The notes beneath the pieces are model-generated. The model saw only the letters and a program-made list of their open reading frames with translations, was not told the origin of the DNA and did not search any database. A stretch of 42,173 nt of DNA from Pseudonocardia sp. (GTDB lineage Bacteria > Actinomycetota > Actinomycetes > Mycobacteriales > Pseudonocardiaceae), in the NCBI GenBank assembly GCA_030147065.1, contig JASLAP010000250.1, forward strand, positions 1 through 42,173. The letters are read 5' to 3'. Shown here one piece after another: positions 23,330-32,277 of this stretch. The first letter of the stretch is position 1, and each line of letters opens with the position of its first letter. A program made the translations under genes and the position numbers.

Positions 23330-24171
23330 CCCGTTCCTCCGGTGGCGGCGAGTGGTTCGTCGACAACCCCGTTGGCCAGCACGCCCACCCCTGAGACCTC
23401 GACCTCCAGCTCGTCCCCGGGTCGCAGGAACCGCGGCGGGTCCATCCGCAGCCCGATCCCCTCCGGGGTCCCGGTCGCGATCACGTCCCCGGCGCGCAGC
23501 GGGGTGAAGGCGCTGGCGTAGGCGATGAGGCGGGGCACGTCGAACACCAGGTGGTCGCTGCTGTCGTGCTGGACCTGCTCGTCGTTGAGCCGCGTGGTGA
23601 GCGTCCAGGGCCCACGACCGGCCTCGTCGAGCGTGGTGAGCCAGGGCCCGAGCGCCCCGCTGGCGGCCCAGTTCTTGCCCGCGGTGGCCTGGGTGGAATG
23701 CAGCTGCCAGTCCCGCACGCTGTTCTCCGCCATGGCGGTCACCCCGGCGACGTGGTCCCACGCGTCCGCCGTGGCGATGCGTCGCCCGGCGCGCCCGATC
23801 ACGATCGCGATCTCGCCCTCCCAGTCCAGGCTCTCCTCGTCGGCCGGGCGGACCACCGGCACGCCCGTGCCCACGAAGGAGTCGGGGAACCGCAGGAAGA
23901 AGGTGGGATGCTCGGACACATCGCGGCCGGACTCGGTCGCGTGGGCCGCGTAGTTCATCCCCGCGCAGAGGACCTTGGCGTGATCGCCGAGCGGAGGTTC
24001 GAACACGACGTCACGCGTGCTGAGCCGCTGATCGTGGGGGTCGGGTGCGATCGGAGCCCCGAGCAGGGCTTCGAACGAGGGAGCCCGGCGGTCGAGGCGG
24101 ACGACCTCGTCGCCCATGACGGCACCGAAGGTGTGCATCCCGGCGGAGGTGCGGAACCGGGCGATCCTCAT
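23326..24171 (-). CDS. Fumarylacetoacetate hydrolase (FAH) family protein
   Basis: A 281-residue enzyme with the FAH C-terminal fold: GMNYAAHATE (residues 71-80) and the metal-binding acidic run SLDWEGEIAIVIG (Glu118, Glu120), then SGALGPWLTT and ATGTPEGIG. The family cleaves or hydrates 2-oxo-diacids such as fumarylpyruvate and acylpyruvates, which are the products of gentisate-type ring cleavage. That fits the dioxygenase-like gene in the same operon. The ATG at 24171 overlaps the LLM stop (ATGA). Confidence 0.92.
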   Translation of the reverse strand: MRIARFRTSAGMHTFGAVMGDEVVRLDRRAPSFEALLGAPIAPDPHDQRLSTRDVVFEPPLGDHAKVLCAGMNYAAHATESGRDVSEHPTFFLRFPDSFVGTGVPVVRPADEESLDWEGEIAIVIGRAGRRIATADAWDHVAGVTAMAENSVRDWQLHSTQATAGKNWAASGALGPWLTTLDEAGRGPWTLTTRLNDEQVQHDSSDHLVFDVPRLIAYASAFTPLRAGDVIATGTPEGIGLRMDPPRFLRPGDELEVEVSGVGVLANGVVDEPLAATGGTG

Positions 24172-25283
24172 GCCGGCACCGGGTTGCGCAGCCCGGCCTT
24201 CTCCAGCCGGGGAAGCACGTCCCGGGTGAAGGCGGCCAGGCCCGCGTCGTAGTCGACCCAGGTCAGCAGCGCACCGTCGATGCCGGCCGCGCTGAGCGTC
24301 TCCAGCCGCTCGGCGATCCGTTCCGGCGTGCCGACGAGTGGGAACCCACCGGCACCCGCCGCCATCCGCTGCCGCATCGCGGCGAGCACCTCGGCTGGCA
24401 CCACCTCGGTGTTGGCGCCCTGCAGCCGCATCCACGCGTCGACGCTCTCGGTGTCCTCCTGCTCCACCGAGAACCGGTGGTGGTACGCCTCGGCCTCGGC
24501 CTGGGTGTCGGCCTGCACGACGACGGTGTGGGTCCAGACCCGCACCTCGCGGCCGAACTCCGCACGGGCCATGTCCTTGTACCCCTGCACCTGCGTGCGG
24601 ATCCCGGCCTCGTCCTCGGCGCGGACGATCAGGAAGCACAGGTCGGCGTGCTCGGCGGCGAACCGCATCCCGCGCGGGGACCCGCCGGCGTTCATGATCG
24701 GTACTCGGGGCTGGACGGGCTTGGGCTGGGAGAGACCACCGACGACGTCGAAGAACCGGCCGTGGAAGTCGAACTCCTCGGTCTCCGACCACAGCCTGCG
24801 GATCACCTCCAGCCATTCCTGCAGGTGGTCGTAGCGCTCGTCGTGCTCCCGCATGGGCGCGCCGAACATCTCCAGCTCCGGCCGGTTCCAGCCACCGACC
24901 ACGTTGAGCGCGAACCGCCCACCGGAGATCAGGTCCACCGTCGCCGCCTGCTTGGCCGCGACGATCGGGTGCAGGGTGGGCGCGTGCGAGGTCGCGAGCA
25001 CCCCGATCCGCTCGGTCGACGCGGCGATACCCGCCGCCCAGGTGAACGGGTCCAGCACCATCCCCGACGAGTGGTCAGGCCGCTTCTCGGGGTAACCCTT
25101 CCAGCGGGCGAACGGAACCACCGCTTCGAAGCCCGCGACGTCGGCGGCCTGCGCCGTCCGCAACGAGCGCTCCCAGGACGGAGCGGTGTGGCGCTCGGGA
25201 GCGAGGGTCTGGGAGGCGCCGGTTCCGTTCGTGCAGAACAACCCCAGCTTCAGCGCATTGGTGCTCTCCACCAGTGGATTCAT
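24168..25283 (-). CDS. LLM-class flavin-dependent monooxygenase
   Basis: A 371-residue bacterial-luciferase-like TIM barrel. Family blocks include RIGVLATSHAPTLHPIVAAKQAATVDLISGGRFALNVVGGWN, the flavin-phosphate region IMNAGGSPRGMRFAAEHADLCF, and a C-terminal GTPERIAERLETL. It is closest in pattern to the RutA/SsuD/dimethylsulfone-monooxygenase branch, which uses reduced FMN made by a separate reductase. The reductase at 17229-17726 is the obvious candidate. The ATG at 25283 has GAGG 8 bases upstream. As first gene of the operon it probably catalyses the entry step. Confidence 0.92.
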   Translation of the reverse strand: MNPLVESTNALKLGLFCTNGTGASQTLAPERHTAPSWERSLRTAQAADVAGFEAVVPFARWKGYPEKRPDHSSGMVLDPFTWAAGIAASTERIGVLATSHAPTLHPIVAAKQAATVDLISGGRFALNVVGGWNRPELEMFGAPMREHDERYDHLQEWLEVIRRLWSETEEFDFHGRFFDVVGGLSQPKPVQPRVPIMNAGGSPRGMRFAAEHADLCFLIVRAEDEAGIRTQVQGYKDMARAEFGREVRVWTHTVVVQADTQAEAEAYHHRFSVEQEDTESVDAWMRLQGANTEVVPAEVLAAMRQRMAAGAGGFPLVGTPERIAERLETLSAAGIDGALLTWVDYDAGLAAFTRDVLPRLEKAGLRNPVPA

Positions 25284-25333
25284 CTGTCGCGAACCTCCTC
25301 GTTCGGGATGGTTCGACGCTAGGGCTCAGCTGC

Positions 25334-25390
25334 CCATAGTTCCAATACGACCTCTTCGATGATTCAATAGGAAGAATCCTATGGAGGACG
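25334..25390. promoter_or_regulatory. LysR-type operator block upstream of the LLM operon
   Basis: It contains CCATA (25334), ATAC (25345) and AATAGG-N6-CCTATGG (25366-25384), matching the block at 17951-18008 in order and spacing. The match continues past the ATG (ATGGAGGACG against ATGGACGACG, 9 of 10). It lies 51-107 bp upstream of the LLM start. The ATG at 25381 could be the vestige of a lost LysR start; no LysR-like coding follows it. The rest of 25391-25519 holds nothing I recognise. Confidence 0.7.
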
Positions 25391-25519
25391 TCGATAGACG
25401 GCCGGCCGTGCCGGGCGAAGCGGCGGGCGGACGAATCACCCGGACCGGCGGCGGGGGTGATCCGTCCGGCTCACCGACCCCTCAGCGGGCAGCGCCCGAC
25501 CCGGGAGCCGAGGACCGGA

Positions 25520-25729
25520 TCAGGTGTTGGTGTTGAGCATGGCGGCGGTGAGGACGTCGCCGGCGACGCCCCAGCCGCCGTCGATCACCTCGTCGACGAG
25601 CACGACGGTGGTGGGTCGCGCCCGGTCGCCGTAGATCTCGGCGTAGAGGTCGGTGGTGCGTTCGACGATCAGCTTCTTCTGCTCGGCGGTGATGGTGCCG
25701 GCGGGAACCTTGAAGTTGGCGAATGGCAT
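25520..25729 (-). CDS. 4-oxalocrotonate tautomerase family protein
   Basis: A 69-residue protein beginning MPFANFKVP, so removal of Met exposes the catalytic Pro1 of the tautomerase superfamily. The helix ITAEQKKLIVERTTDLYAEIYG and the strand TTVVLVDEV follow the 4-OT pattern. Such enzymes tautomerise enol/keto acids from aromatic catabolism, though many small homologues are promiscuous. AAGGAG lies about 12 bases upstream. It is 68 bp downstream of the SDR gene on the same strand and may be in one transcript with it. Confidence 0.88.
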   Translation of the reverse strand: MPFANFKVPAGTITAEQKKLIVERTTDLYAEIYGDRARPTTVVLVDEVIDGGWGVAGDVLTAAMLNTNT

Positions 25730-25797
25730 GGCTCTGTTGTCTCCTTCGGATCGTTCTCCTGCCGGTCCGGGCCTGGACCGGCGTTCAGAGCGCGAGA

Positions 25798-26568
25798 TCA
25801 GACGATCCCGCCGTTGGCGCGGACGGTTTGCCCGTTGATCCAGTGGCCGGCAGCGGAGGCGAGGAACGCTGCGACCCGGGCGATGTCCTCGGGGGTGGCG
25901 AGTCGTTCGAGTGGTGGCTGCTTGGCGAGGCGTTCGATCGTCGCCTCGTCCTTGCCGTCGAGGAAGAGCTCGGTCGCGGTCGGTCCGGGTGCGATGGTGT
26001 TGACGGTGACGTCGCGGCCCCGTAGCTCGCGGGCCAGGATCGGGGTCAGTGCCTCGACGGCTCCCTTGCTGGCGGCGTAGGCGCCGTAGGTGGGGAACTG
26101 CAGGCCCAACACCGAGGTCGAGACGGTCACCAGCGCGCCGCCGGGTCGCAGCCGGCGCGCGGCCTGCTGGGCGACGACGAAGGTGCCGCGGATGTTGACC
26201 CGGTGCAGGGCGTCCAGGTCGTCCAGGTCGAGGTCGACGACCGGGGACAGCGTCATCCGGCCGGCGGCGTGGACGACGGCGTCGACGCCACCGAACTCGC
26301 GTTCGGCGGTGTCGAACAGCTGCGCCACCTGGTCGGGCTCGGCGACATCGGCGGACACCGCCAGGGCTGCGCCGTCCGCGGCGACGATGTCCGCGACGAC
26401 GGCCTTGGCCGCGTCCTCGCCGCCGCCGTAGCCGACGACGACCGGCCCGCTCGCGGCCAGTGCCTGGGCGACGGCGCGGCCGATGCCACGCGAGCCGCCG
26501 GTGACGACGGCGACCCGGTCGGTCGCCCGCGAGTCCGCGGGCTCACTCGGTGCGTTGTTCCTGGCCAT
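25798..26568 (-). CDS. SDR family oxidoreductase (3-oxoacyl-ACP reductase-like)
   Basis: A 256-residue classical short-chain dehydrogenase. TGGSRGIG (NADP loop), the NAG-type motif HAAG, Ser in TVSTSVLG and YGAYAASK give the complete Ser-Tyr-Lys triad, and NTIAPGPTATE follows. The ATG at 26568 is preferred; upstream GTG and ATG codons would add 16 unconserved residues. It is divergent from the XRE/MLTR regulator at 26680, which in many actinobacteria controls a neighbouring SDR. Confidence 0.92.
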   Translation of the reverse strand: MARNNAPSEPADSRATDRVAVVTGGSRGIGRAVAQALAASGPVVVGYGGGEDAAKAVVADIVAADGAALAVSADVAEPDQVAQLFDTAEREFGGVDAVVHAAGRMTLSPVVDLDLDDLDALHRVNIRGTFVVAQQAARRLRPGGALVTVSTSVLGLQFPTYGAYAASKGAVEALTPILARELRGRDVTVNTIAPGPTATELFLDGKDEATIERLAKQPPLERLATPEDIARVAAFLASAAGHWINGQTVRANGGIV

Positions 26569-26679
26569 GACCACCACGATGGGCGACCTCTCGGGAGGCA
26601 ACCAGCGGGTCCGCACCGGGGGGATGCCATCCCCCCTGTGCGCCCTGTTCCCGCCCGCCGAGCGGCAGATACTGAGATC

Positions 26680-27561
26680 ATGGGTTCAGCGAAGTACGTC
26701 GAGCTGGGGGCCTTCCTGCGGTCTCGCCGCGACCGGATCCGTCCGACCGATGTCGGGCTCACGGCCGGACCGCGGCGTCGGGTTCCCGGACTGCGCCGCG
26801 ACGAGGTGGCCCAGCTCGCGGGGGCATCCGTCGAGTACTACATCGAGCTGGAGCGCGGCTCCGGGTCCCAGCCCTCGGAGCAGATGCTCGCCGCACTGGC
26901 CCGTGCGTTGCGGCTGACCGCGGACGAACGCGACCACCTCTACCACCTCGCGGGTCGTCCCGTGCCCGTGCAGGGTGGACCGGCGGCGCACGTGCACCCC
27001 GGCCTGCTCGACCTGCTCGATCGGCTGAGCTCCACACCCGCGCAGGTCATCTCCGACCTGCACGTCACCCTCGTCCAGAACCCGCTCGCGGTGGCGCTGC
27101 TGGGTGACCAGACGCGGTTCCGCGGCAGGGAGGCCAGCTTCGTCCACCGCTGGTTCACCGACCCGGAGGCGCGGCGCATCTATCCCGAGGACGACCACGA
27201 CATCCAGTCCCGCGCCTTCACCGCCGATCTGCGAGCGGCGGCCGCGCGTCGGGACGCGAAGGACACCGAGGTCCGCCCCCTGATCGCCGAGCTGCTGGAC
27301 CGATCACCGGAGTTCGCCCGGCGGTGGGCCGAGCACGACGTGGCATTCCGCCGCAACGACCGCAAGCGGATCAACCACCCGGCCCTGGGGCTGCTCGAGG
27401 TCAACTGCCTCAACCTGTTCAGCGAGGACGGCCGCCAGCGGCTGCTGTGGTTCACCCCCGCCATCGGCACCGACAGCGTCGACCGGCTGGAGCTGCTGGC
27501 CGTCGTCGGCGTCCAGGACCTGTCGACGATCGCGAGCACGAGGCTCGTGAATCGGACGTAG
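26680..27561 (+). CDS. MmyB/MLTR-type XRE family transcriptional regulator
   Basis: A 293-residue regulator. Residues 1-85 are an XRE helix-turn-helix with the distinctive block GLRRDEVAQLAGASVEYYIELERGSGSQPSEQMLAALARAL. The rest is the MmyB-like ligand-binding (MLTR, PAS-like) domain: DLHVTLVQNPLAVALLGD, FVHRWFTDPEARRIYP, and GLLEVNCLNLF. Such proteins often bind fatty acids or other small hydrophobic ligands and regulate the divergent SDR gene. The ATG at 26680 is 111 bp from the SDR start. Confidence 0.92.
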   Translation: MGSAKYVELGAFLRSRRDRIRPTDVGLTAGPRRRVPGLRRDEVAQLAGASVEYYIELERGSGSQPSEQMLAALARALRLTADERDHLYHLAGRPVPVQGGPAAHVHPGLLDLLDRLSSTPAQVISDLHVTLVQNPLAVALLGDQTRFRGREASFVHRWFTDPEARRIYPEDDHDIQSRAFTADLRAAAARRDAKDTEVRPLIAELLDRSPEFARRWAEHDVAFRRNDRKRINHPALGLLEVNCLNLFSEDGRQRLLWFTPAIGTDSVDRLELLAVVGVQDLSTIASTRLVNRT

Positions 27562-27616
27562 GTCCTCGACGAAGCCCGCCAGCGCCGGCGTGGCGGCACC
27601 GGGCAGAGTAGGTAGG

Positions 27617-28258
27617 GTGCGAGCCGCCGACGCCCGTCGCGATCTGGTAGTCAAGTCCATCGACCTCCACACCGGCTCCCTGCGGTTCATCCGCCCCCGC
27701 GACGCCGCGGTCCTCCTCGATCTCGAGGACGTAGCCGCCGACGAGGCACATCCGCCGTACTGGGCGAAGCTGTGGCCGAGCAGCGTCGAGCTGGCCTACC
27801 AGTTGTCGACGCACGACTGGAGCGGGACATCGGTGGTGGAGCTCGGCTGCGGCCTCGGGCTGCCGGCCGTCGCCGCGGCACTCGCCGGGGGCACCGTGCT
27901 GGCCACCGACCGTGCCCCGGACGCGCTCACCTTCACCGCCGCGAACGCCGGGGCCAACCACGCGGAGGTGGAGACCGCGCTCTGCTCATGGGGAGCGCCC
28001 GAGTCACTGGTTGCGCGCGGCCCATGGCAGCTGGTGCTGGCGTCCGACGTGCTGTACGAGCAGCGCAACTCCGACGAGCTGATCGCACTGCTCCCGCGGC
28101 TGGTCACCGACGACGGCGCGGTCTGGATCGCCGACCCCGGCCGCGAGATGGTCCCGGAGTTCCTCGACCTCACCCAGGCCGTCTGGCGCAGCGTCGAGGT
28201 CGTCCCCACCCGGCGCCAGGACGTCCAGATCATCCGCCTGACCGGCCCACCGCGTTGA
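27617..28258 (+). CDS. Class I SAM-dependent methyltransferase (METTL21/Methyltransf_16 type)
   Basis: A 213-residue methyltransferase. Before the SAM site it has PPYWAKLWPSSVELAYQL, typical of the lysine/nicotinamide N-methyltransferase-like group. Motif I is VVELGCGLGLPAVAAAL, followed by ATDRAPDALTF and the post-motif DVLYEQRN, which resembles the DxxY/DVxY signature of this group. The target could be a protein lysine or a small molecule. The GTG at 27617 is used; a further in-frame start at 27590 is unlikely. Its last 29 bases overlap the 3' end of the convergent TetR gene. Confidence 0.85.
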   Translation: MRAADARRDLVVKSIDLHTGSLRFIRPRDAAVLLDLEDVAADEAHPPYWAKLWPSSVELAYQLSTHDWSGTSVVELGCGLGLPAVAAALAGGTVLATDRAPDALTFTAANAGANHAEVETALCSWGAPESLVARGPWQLVLASDVLYEQRNSDELIALLPRLVTDDGAVWIADPGREMVPEFLDLTQAVWRSVEVVPTRRQDVQIIRLTGPPR

Positions 28259-28886
28259 GCCTGCCGCCGCCGCGCCCATCGCCTCCGTCGACGCCGGGCC
28301 GGATCGCGTCGATCAGCATCTGCACGAGCTGCTCCACGCTGACCTGCCAGGTGTCCTTGGCCAGGTGACCGCTGAGCTCCAGGCCGGCGATGCCGTGGGC
28401 AGTGGACATCACCAGGGCGCCGTAGCGGTGTGCGTCGGGTTGACCGACCACGTCCGCGACGAGGGTGAGGAACTCGTTCTCGAGGCGGCTCGCCGCGGCG
28501 GCGGACGCCGGCGTGTCCGCCCGGATGCTGAACATCAACGCGTACAGGTGCGGCTGCCGGCGGGCGACCGCGATCAGGCCCAGGACCGCTCGCTCGAGCC
28601 GTGCGCTCGGGTCGGCGTCGGGATCGGCGCGCAGTTGCTCCACGTCGTCCGCCAGGGACGTCCACGCCTCGACCGCGAGCTCGGTCAGCAGGTGGTCCTT
28701 GCTCTCGAAGTGCCCGTAGGGCGCACCGCGCGAGACCCCGGCCAGGGCCCCTACCGCGCGGAGGGTGACGGCGTCGGGCCCGCCCTCGTCGAGCAGCTGG
28801 GATGCCGCGTGGATGAGAGCTCGCCGCGTCGCTGCCGCCGTCTCGGCTCGGGTCACCACGCCCGGCAGTTTACTTGACAACGTCAT
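28230..28886 (-). CDS. TetR/AcrR family transcriptional regulator
   Basis: A regulator of about 218 residues: HTH (TRRALIHAASQLLDEGGPDAVTLRAVGALAGVSRGAPYGHFESKDHLL) then a TetR_C-type domain (ALVMSTAHGIAGLELSGHL). The C-terminus is Gly/Arg-rich and overlaps the methyltransferase 3' end. The ATG at 28886 starts MTLSSKLP; GTG codons at 28859 and 28856 are reasonable alternatives. It is divergent from the NTF2-fold gene at 28910. Two TGAC-N3-GTCA sites lie at the two start codons, so mutual repression by this protein is likely. Confidence 0.88.
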   Translation of the reverse strand: MTLSSKLPGVVTRAETAAATRRALIHAASQLLDEGGPDAVTLRAVGALAGVSRGAPYGHFESKDHLLTELAVEAWTSLADDVEQLRADPDADPSARLERAVLGLIAVARRQPHLYALMFSIRADTPASAAAASRLENEFLTLVADVVGQPDAHRYGALVMSTAHGIAGLELSGHLAKDTWQVSVEQLVQMLIDAIRPGVDGGDGRGGGRLNAVGRSGG

Positions 28887-28921
28887 CTGGATGGGTCATG
28901 GTCGTTGACATGACATTGTCA
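28875..28921. promoter_or_regulatory. Twin operators overlapping two divergent start codons
   Basis: TGAC-AAC-GTCA (28875-28885) and TGAC-ATT-GTCA (28911-28921), centres 36 bp apart. Each begins at the second base of an ATG, one per strand, so both genes start MTLS. For the plus strand, TTGACA (28874-28879), 17 bp, then CATGGT (28897-28902) forms a promoter whose transcript would start at the ATG (28910), that is, leaderless. Confidence 0.65.
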
Positions 28922-29182
28922 CACGAACTGCCGACCGCCGATGCCGTCGTACGCCGACTACACGACCGCGCCGAGATCAGCGACGTCCAGCTGCGGTACG
29001 CCACGGGCCCCGACTCCCACGACTGGGAGCTCTTCCGCAGCTGCTTCACCGAGGAGGTCGAGGTCGACTTCAGCGACGGCTTCGGTCAGCCCGTCGTCCG
29101 GGTGGACGCCGATGACTGGGTGAGGGCCACGGCGCCGCGGATGGAGTCCTTCCGGGCGACCCAGCACCGCCCTGGCTCCTGA
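28910..29182 (+). CDS. Truncated SnoaL/NTF2-like protein
   Basis: A 90-residue product. It matches the N-terminal part of SnoaL-like domain proteins: AVVRRLHDRAEISDVQLRYATGPDSHDWELFRSCFTEEVEVDFSDGFGQPVVRVDADDWVRATAPRMESFRATQH. Normal members continue for 50 or more residues with strands that complete the barrel. Here the frame ends with TGA just after TQHRPGS, and the following 129 bp do not restore it. It is likely a decayed or shortened gene that keeps an active-looking promoter shared with the TetR gene. Confidence 0.65.
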   Translation: MTLSHELPTADAVVRRLHDRAEISDVQLRYATGPDSHDWELFRSCFTEEVEVDFSDGFGQPVVRVDADDWVRATAPRMESFRATQHRPGS

Positions 29183-29311
29183 GGAGCACCCCGCCCGCCG
29201 GTCCTGAACCGGCTCGGCCGCTGACCGGCCGGCTCCGCCCGCGCCGCAACCCTCCACACGCGCCACCGCATCGGCGAACTCGCCTTCACCAGACCAAGGA
29301 ACTCCCCACAC

Positions 29312-30304
<993 letters not shown>

Positions 30305-30346
30305 GCTCACTGCTCGACGGTCGGCGTCGAGCGAGCCGGGCCGCGC

Positions 30347-30676
30347 TCAGCGCCGGTCGGGCTCCCGCGGGGAGCGCCGCCGCAGCCGGTCCAGCTCGAT
30401 CCCGCCGTCGGCGAGGATCCGACGGGCCTTGACCAGCTTGTAGACGAACAGCACGACCGCGGCCACCACGCCGGCGTCGTCGACCAGGCCGAGCGGACCG
30501 AGGATCGCCTCCGGCACCAGGTCGATCGGCGAGATCAGGTAGATCGCCGCTCCGCCCATCGCGATGAGCCCGCGCGGCGGGATGCGGTAGCGCCACATCA
30601 GGTAGCCGACGGCCAGCGTGAGCAGCAGTGCCAGCACGCCGACGATCCACACGGTGGTACGCAGCCAGTCGGGCAT
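30347..30676 (-). CDS. YkvA-like DUF1232 membrane protein
   Basis: A 109-residue protein with a hydrophobic N-terminal helix (TTVWIVGVLALLLTLAVGYLMW), then the DUF1232 core AIYLISPIDLVPEAILGPLGLVDDAGVVAAVVLFV, whose SPIDLVPE and DD residues are diagnostic. It ends in a basic tail (RRRSPREPDRR). Function is unknown; it is a common short inner-membrane protein. The ATG at 30676 is the start. Confidence 0.88.
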   Translation of the reverse strand: MPDWLRTTVWIVGVLALLLTLAVGYLMWRYRIPPRGLIAMGGAAIYLISPIDLVPEAILGPLGLVDDAGVVAAVVLFVYKLVKARRILADGGIELDRLRRRSPREPDRR

Positions 30677-30761
30677 GACTTCAGTCTGCCGCGACCGGTG
30701 CCGGTGCGCCGGGTCTGGCTGCCCGGTCCGGCAGCGGCCGGGCCGCGGCCGGCCCGGCCGC

Positions 30762-30827
30762 GGTCACCAGGCCTTCTCCAGCGCTTTCCGCCGCGAGTAC
30801 GGCATCTCGCCGAGCCGCTTCCGCAGC
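30762..30827 (+). pseudogene. AraC-family regulator C-terminal scrap
   Basis: Twenty-two codons read HQAFSSAFRREYGISPSRFR, the final recognition helix and tail of an AraC/XylS DNA-binding domain (pattern SxFSRAFRREYGxSPSxxR). No other part of such a gene is present on either side. It is the only content seen in the 305-bp gap between the DUF1232 and E2 genes. Confidence 0.65.
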
Positions 30828-30981
30828 ACTCCGGCTGCCCAGGTCGCCCGAGCGCACCCGTGGACACCCGCTGACCGGGGCCTACGGACCCGGGAGCGTC
30901 AGGACGGGCGTCGATGATCGGGGGAGGCAGGTCCAGCAGCTGCGGGCGGTCGCTCCGCCACATGGCGGTGAGCCGCGGGCG

Positions 30982-32277
30982 TCAGAGCTCCGCCATCGCG
31001 GACAGCGGGTTCTCCAGCGCGTCGGCCACGAAGCGGAGGAAGCCGGCCGCGGTGCCGCCGTCGCAGACGCGGTGGTCGAACGCCAGCGACAGCTGGGTGA
31101 TCTGACGGGGGACGACCTCCCCGTCGACGACCCACGGGCGGGCGAGGATCCGTCCCATCCCGAGGATCGCGACCTCGGGGTGGTTGATGATCGCGGCGCT
31201 GCCGTCGACGCCGAGCACGCCGTAGTTGTTCAGCGTGAACGAGCCGCAGCCCAGCTCCGCCGGGCCGATCGAGCCGTCGCGGGCCGCGGCGGTGAGGCGC
31301 CGGATCGCCTCGTCGAGCCCGCGCATGCCGAGCCGGTGCGCATCCCGCACGGCGGGCACGACGAGCCCGCGCTCGGTCTGCGCGGCGATGCCGAGGTGCA
31401 CGCCCTCCAGGTGGACGATCTCCCCCCGCTCGGTGTCGACGACGGCGTTCAGCTCGGGGAAGCGCGCCAGGCCGGCGACCACGAACCGGGCGACCATCGC
31501 GAGGATGCCCGGCGCCCCGCCGTTCGCGGCCAGCTCGGCCCGCGCCGCGCGCAGCGCGGTCGCGTCGACGTCCACCCAGGTCGTCGCCTCCGGGATCTCC
31601 CGGCGGCTGCGGGCCAGGGTCTCGGCGACGGCCCGGCGCACACCGCGCAGCGGTACCCGGTTCCGGATCGGGAGGCCCGATCGGGAGTCGGGGCCGGCCG
31701 GTTCGGGCGTCGTCCCCGGTGCCGGCGGGCGGGCGGCGGCGTGCGATCGCGCGGCGGCCGCCTCGACGTCCCGGCGGGTGATCATGCCGTCCGGCCCGGT
31801 GCCGGTCAGCGCCTGCAGGTCCACCCCCTGCCGCTTCGCGAGCTGCCGCACGATGGGCGACCGGACCGCCGGCCGGGCCGGCGGGGTCGGGGGCGGGGCG
31901 GCGACGGCCTGCGCGGCCCCGGCGGTCGGCCGCCGGCGGCGGCGGGAGGGCGGGGCGTCCGAGGTGCCGTAGCCGATCAGCACGTTGCCGGACCCGGCCC
32001 GCTCCTGCTCGAGGTGGGCCTCCGCCGCGGGGCGCGCCCCGTCCTCGATGGAGATGAGCGGTTGCCCCACGGCCAGGGTCGCCCCCTCCTCGCCGTGCAG
32101 CCGCGCCACCACGCCCGCGAACGGCGACGGCACCTCGACCACCGCCTTCGCGGTCTCCACCTCCACGACGGGCGCGTCGACGGCGACCGGGTCCCCGACC
32201 GCCACCAGCCAGCGGACGATCTCGGCCTCGGCGAGGCCCTCGCCGAGGTCGGGCAGCGTGAGGACGTGGGAGGTCAT
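30982..32277 (-). CDS. bkdC: 2-oxoacid dehydrogenase E2 component (dihydrolipoyl acyltransferase), branched-chain type
   Basis: A 431-residue E2. One lipoyl domain (residues 1-80) has the lipoylated Lys44 in VEVETAKAVVEV. The E3/E1-binding domain lies at about 145-180 (SPIVRQLAKRQGVDLQALTGTGPDGMITRRDV). The catalytic domain ends with FDHRVCDGG (His402, Asp406). Linkers are Ala/Pro-rich. The ATG at 32277 overlaps the E1beta stop (ATGA). No E3 gene follows, so dihydrolipoamide dehydrogenase must come from elsewhere. Branched-chain rather than pyruvate specificity is inferred from the separate E1alpha/E1beta and the adjacent Lrp regulator. Confidence 0.9.
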   Translation of the reverse strand: MTSHVLTLPDLGEGLAEAEIVRWLVAVGDPVAVDAPVVEVETAKAVVEVPSPFAGVVARLHGEEGATLAVGQPLISIEDGARPAAEAHLEQERAGSGNVLIGYGTSDAPPSRRRRRPTAGAAQAVAAPPPTPPARPAVRSPIVRQLAKRQGVDLQALTGTGPDGMITRRDVEAAAARSHAAARPPAPGTTPEPAGPDSRSGLPIRNRVPLRGVRRAVAETLARSRREIPEATTWVDVDATALRAARAELAANGGAPGILAMVARFVVAGLARFPELNAVVDTERGEIVHLEGVHLGIAAQTERGLVVPAVRDAHRLGMRGLDEAIRRLTAAARDGSIGPAELGCGSFTLNNYGVLGVDGSAAIINHPEVAILGMGRILARPWVVDGEVVPRQITQLSLAFDHRVCDGGTAAGFLRFVADALENPLSAMAEL

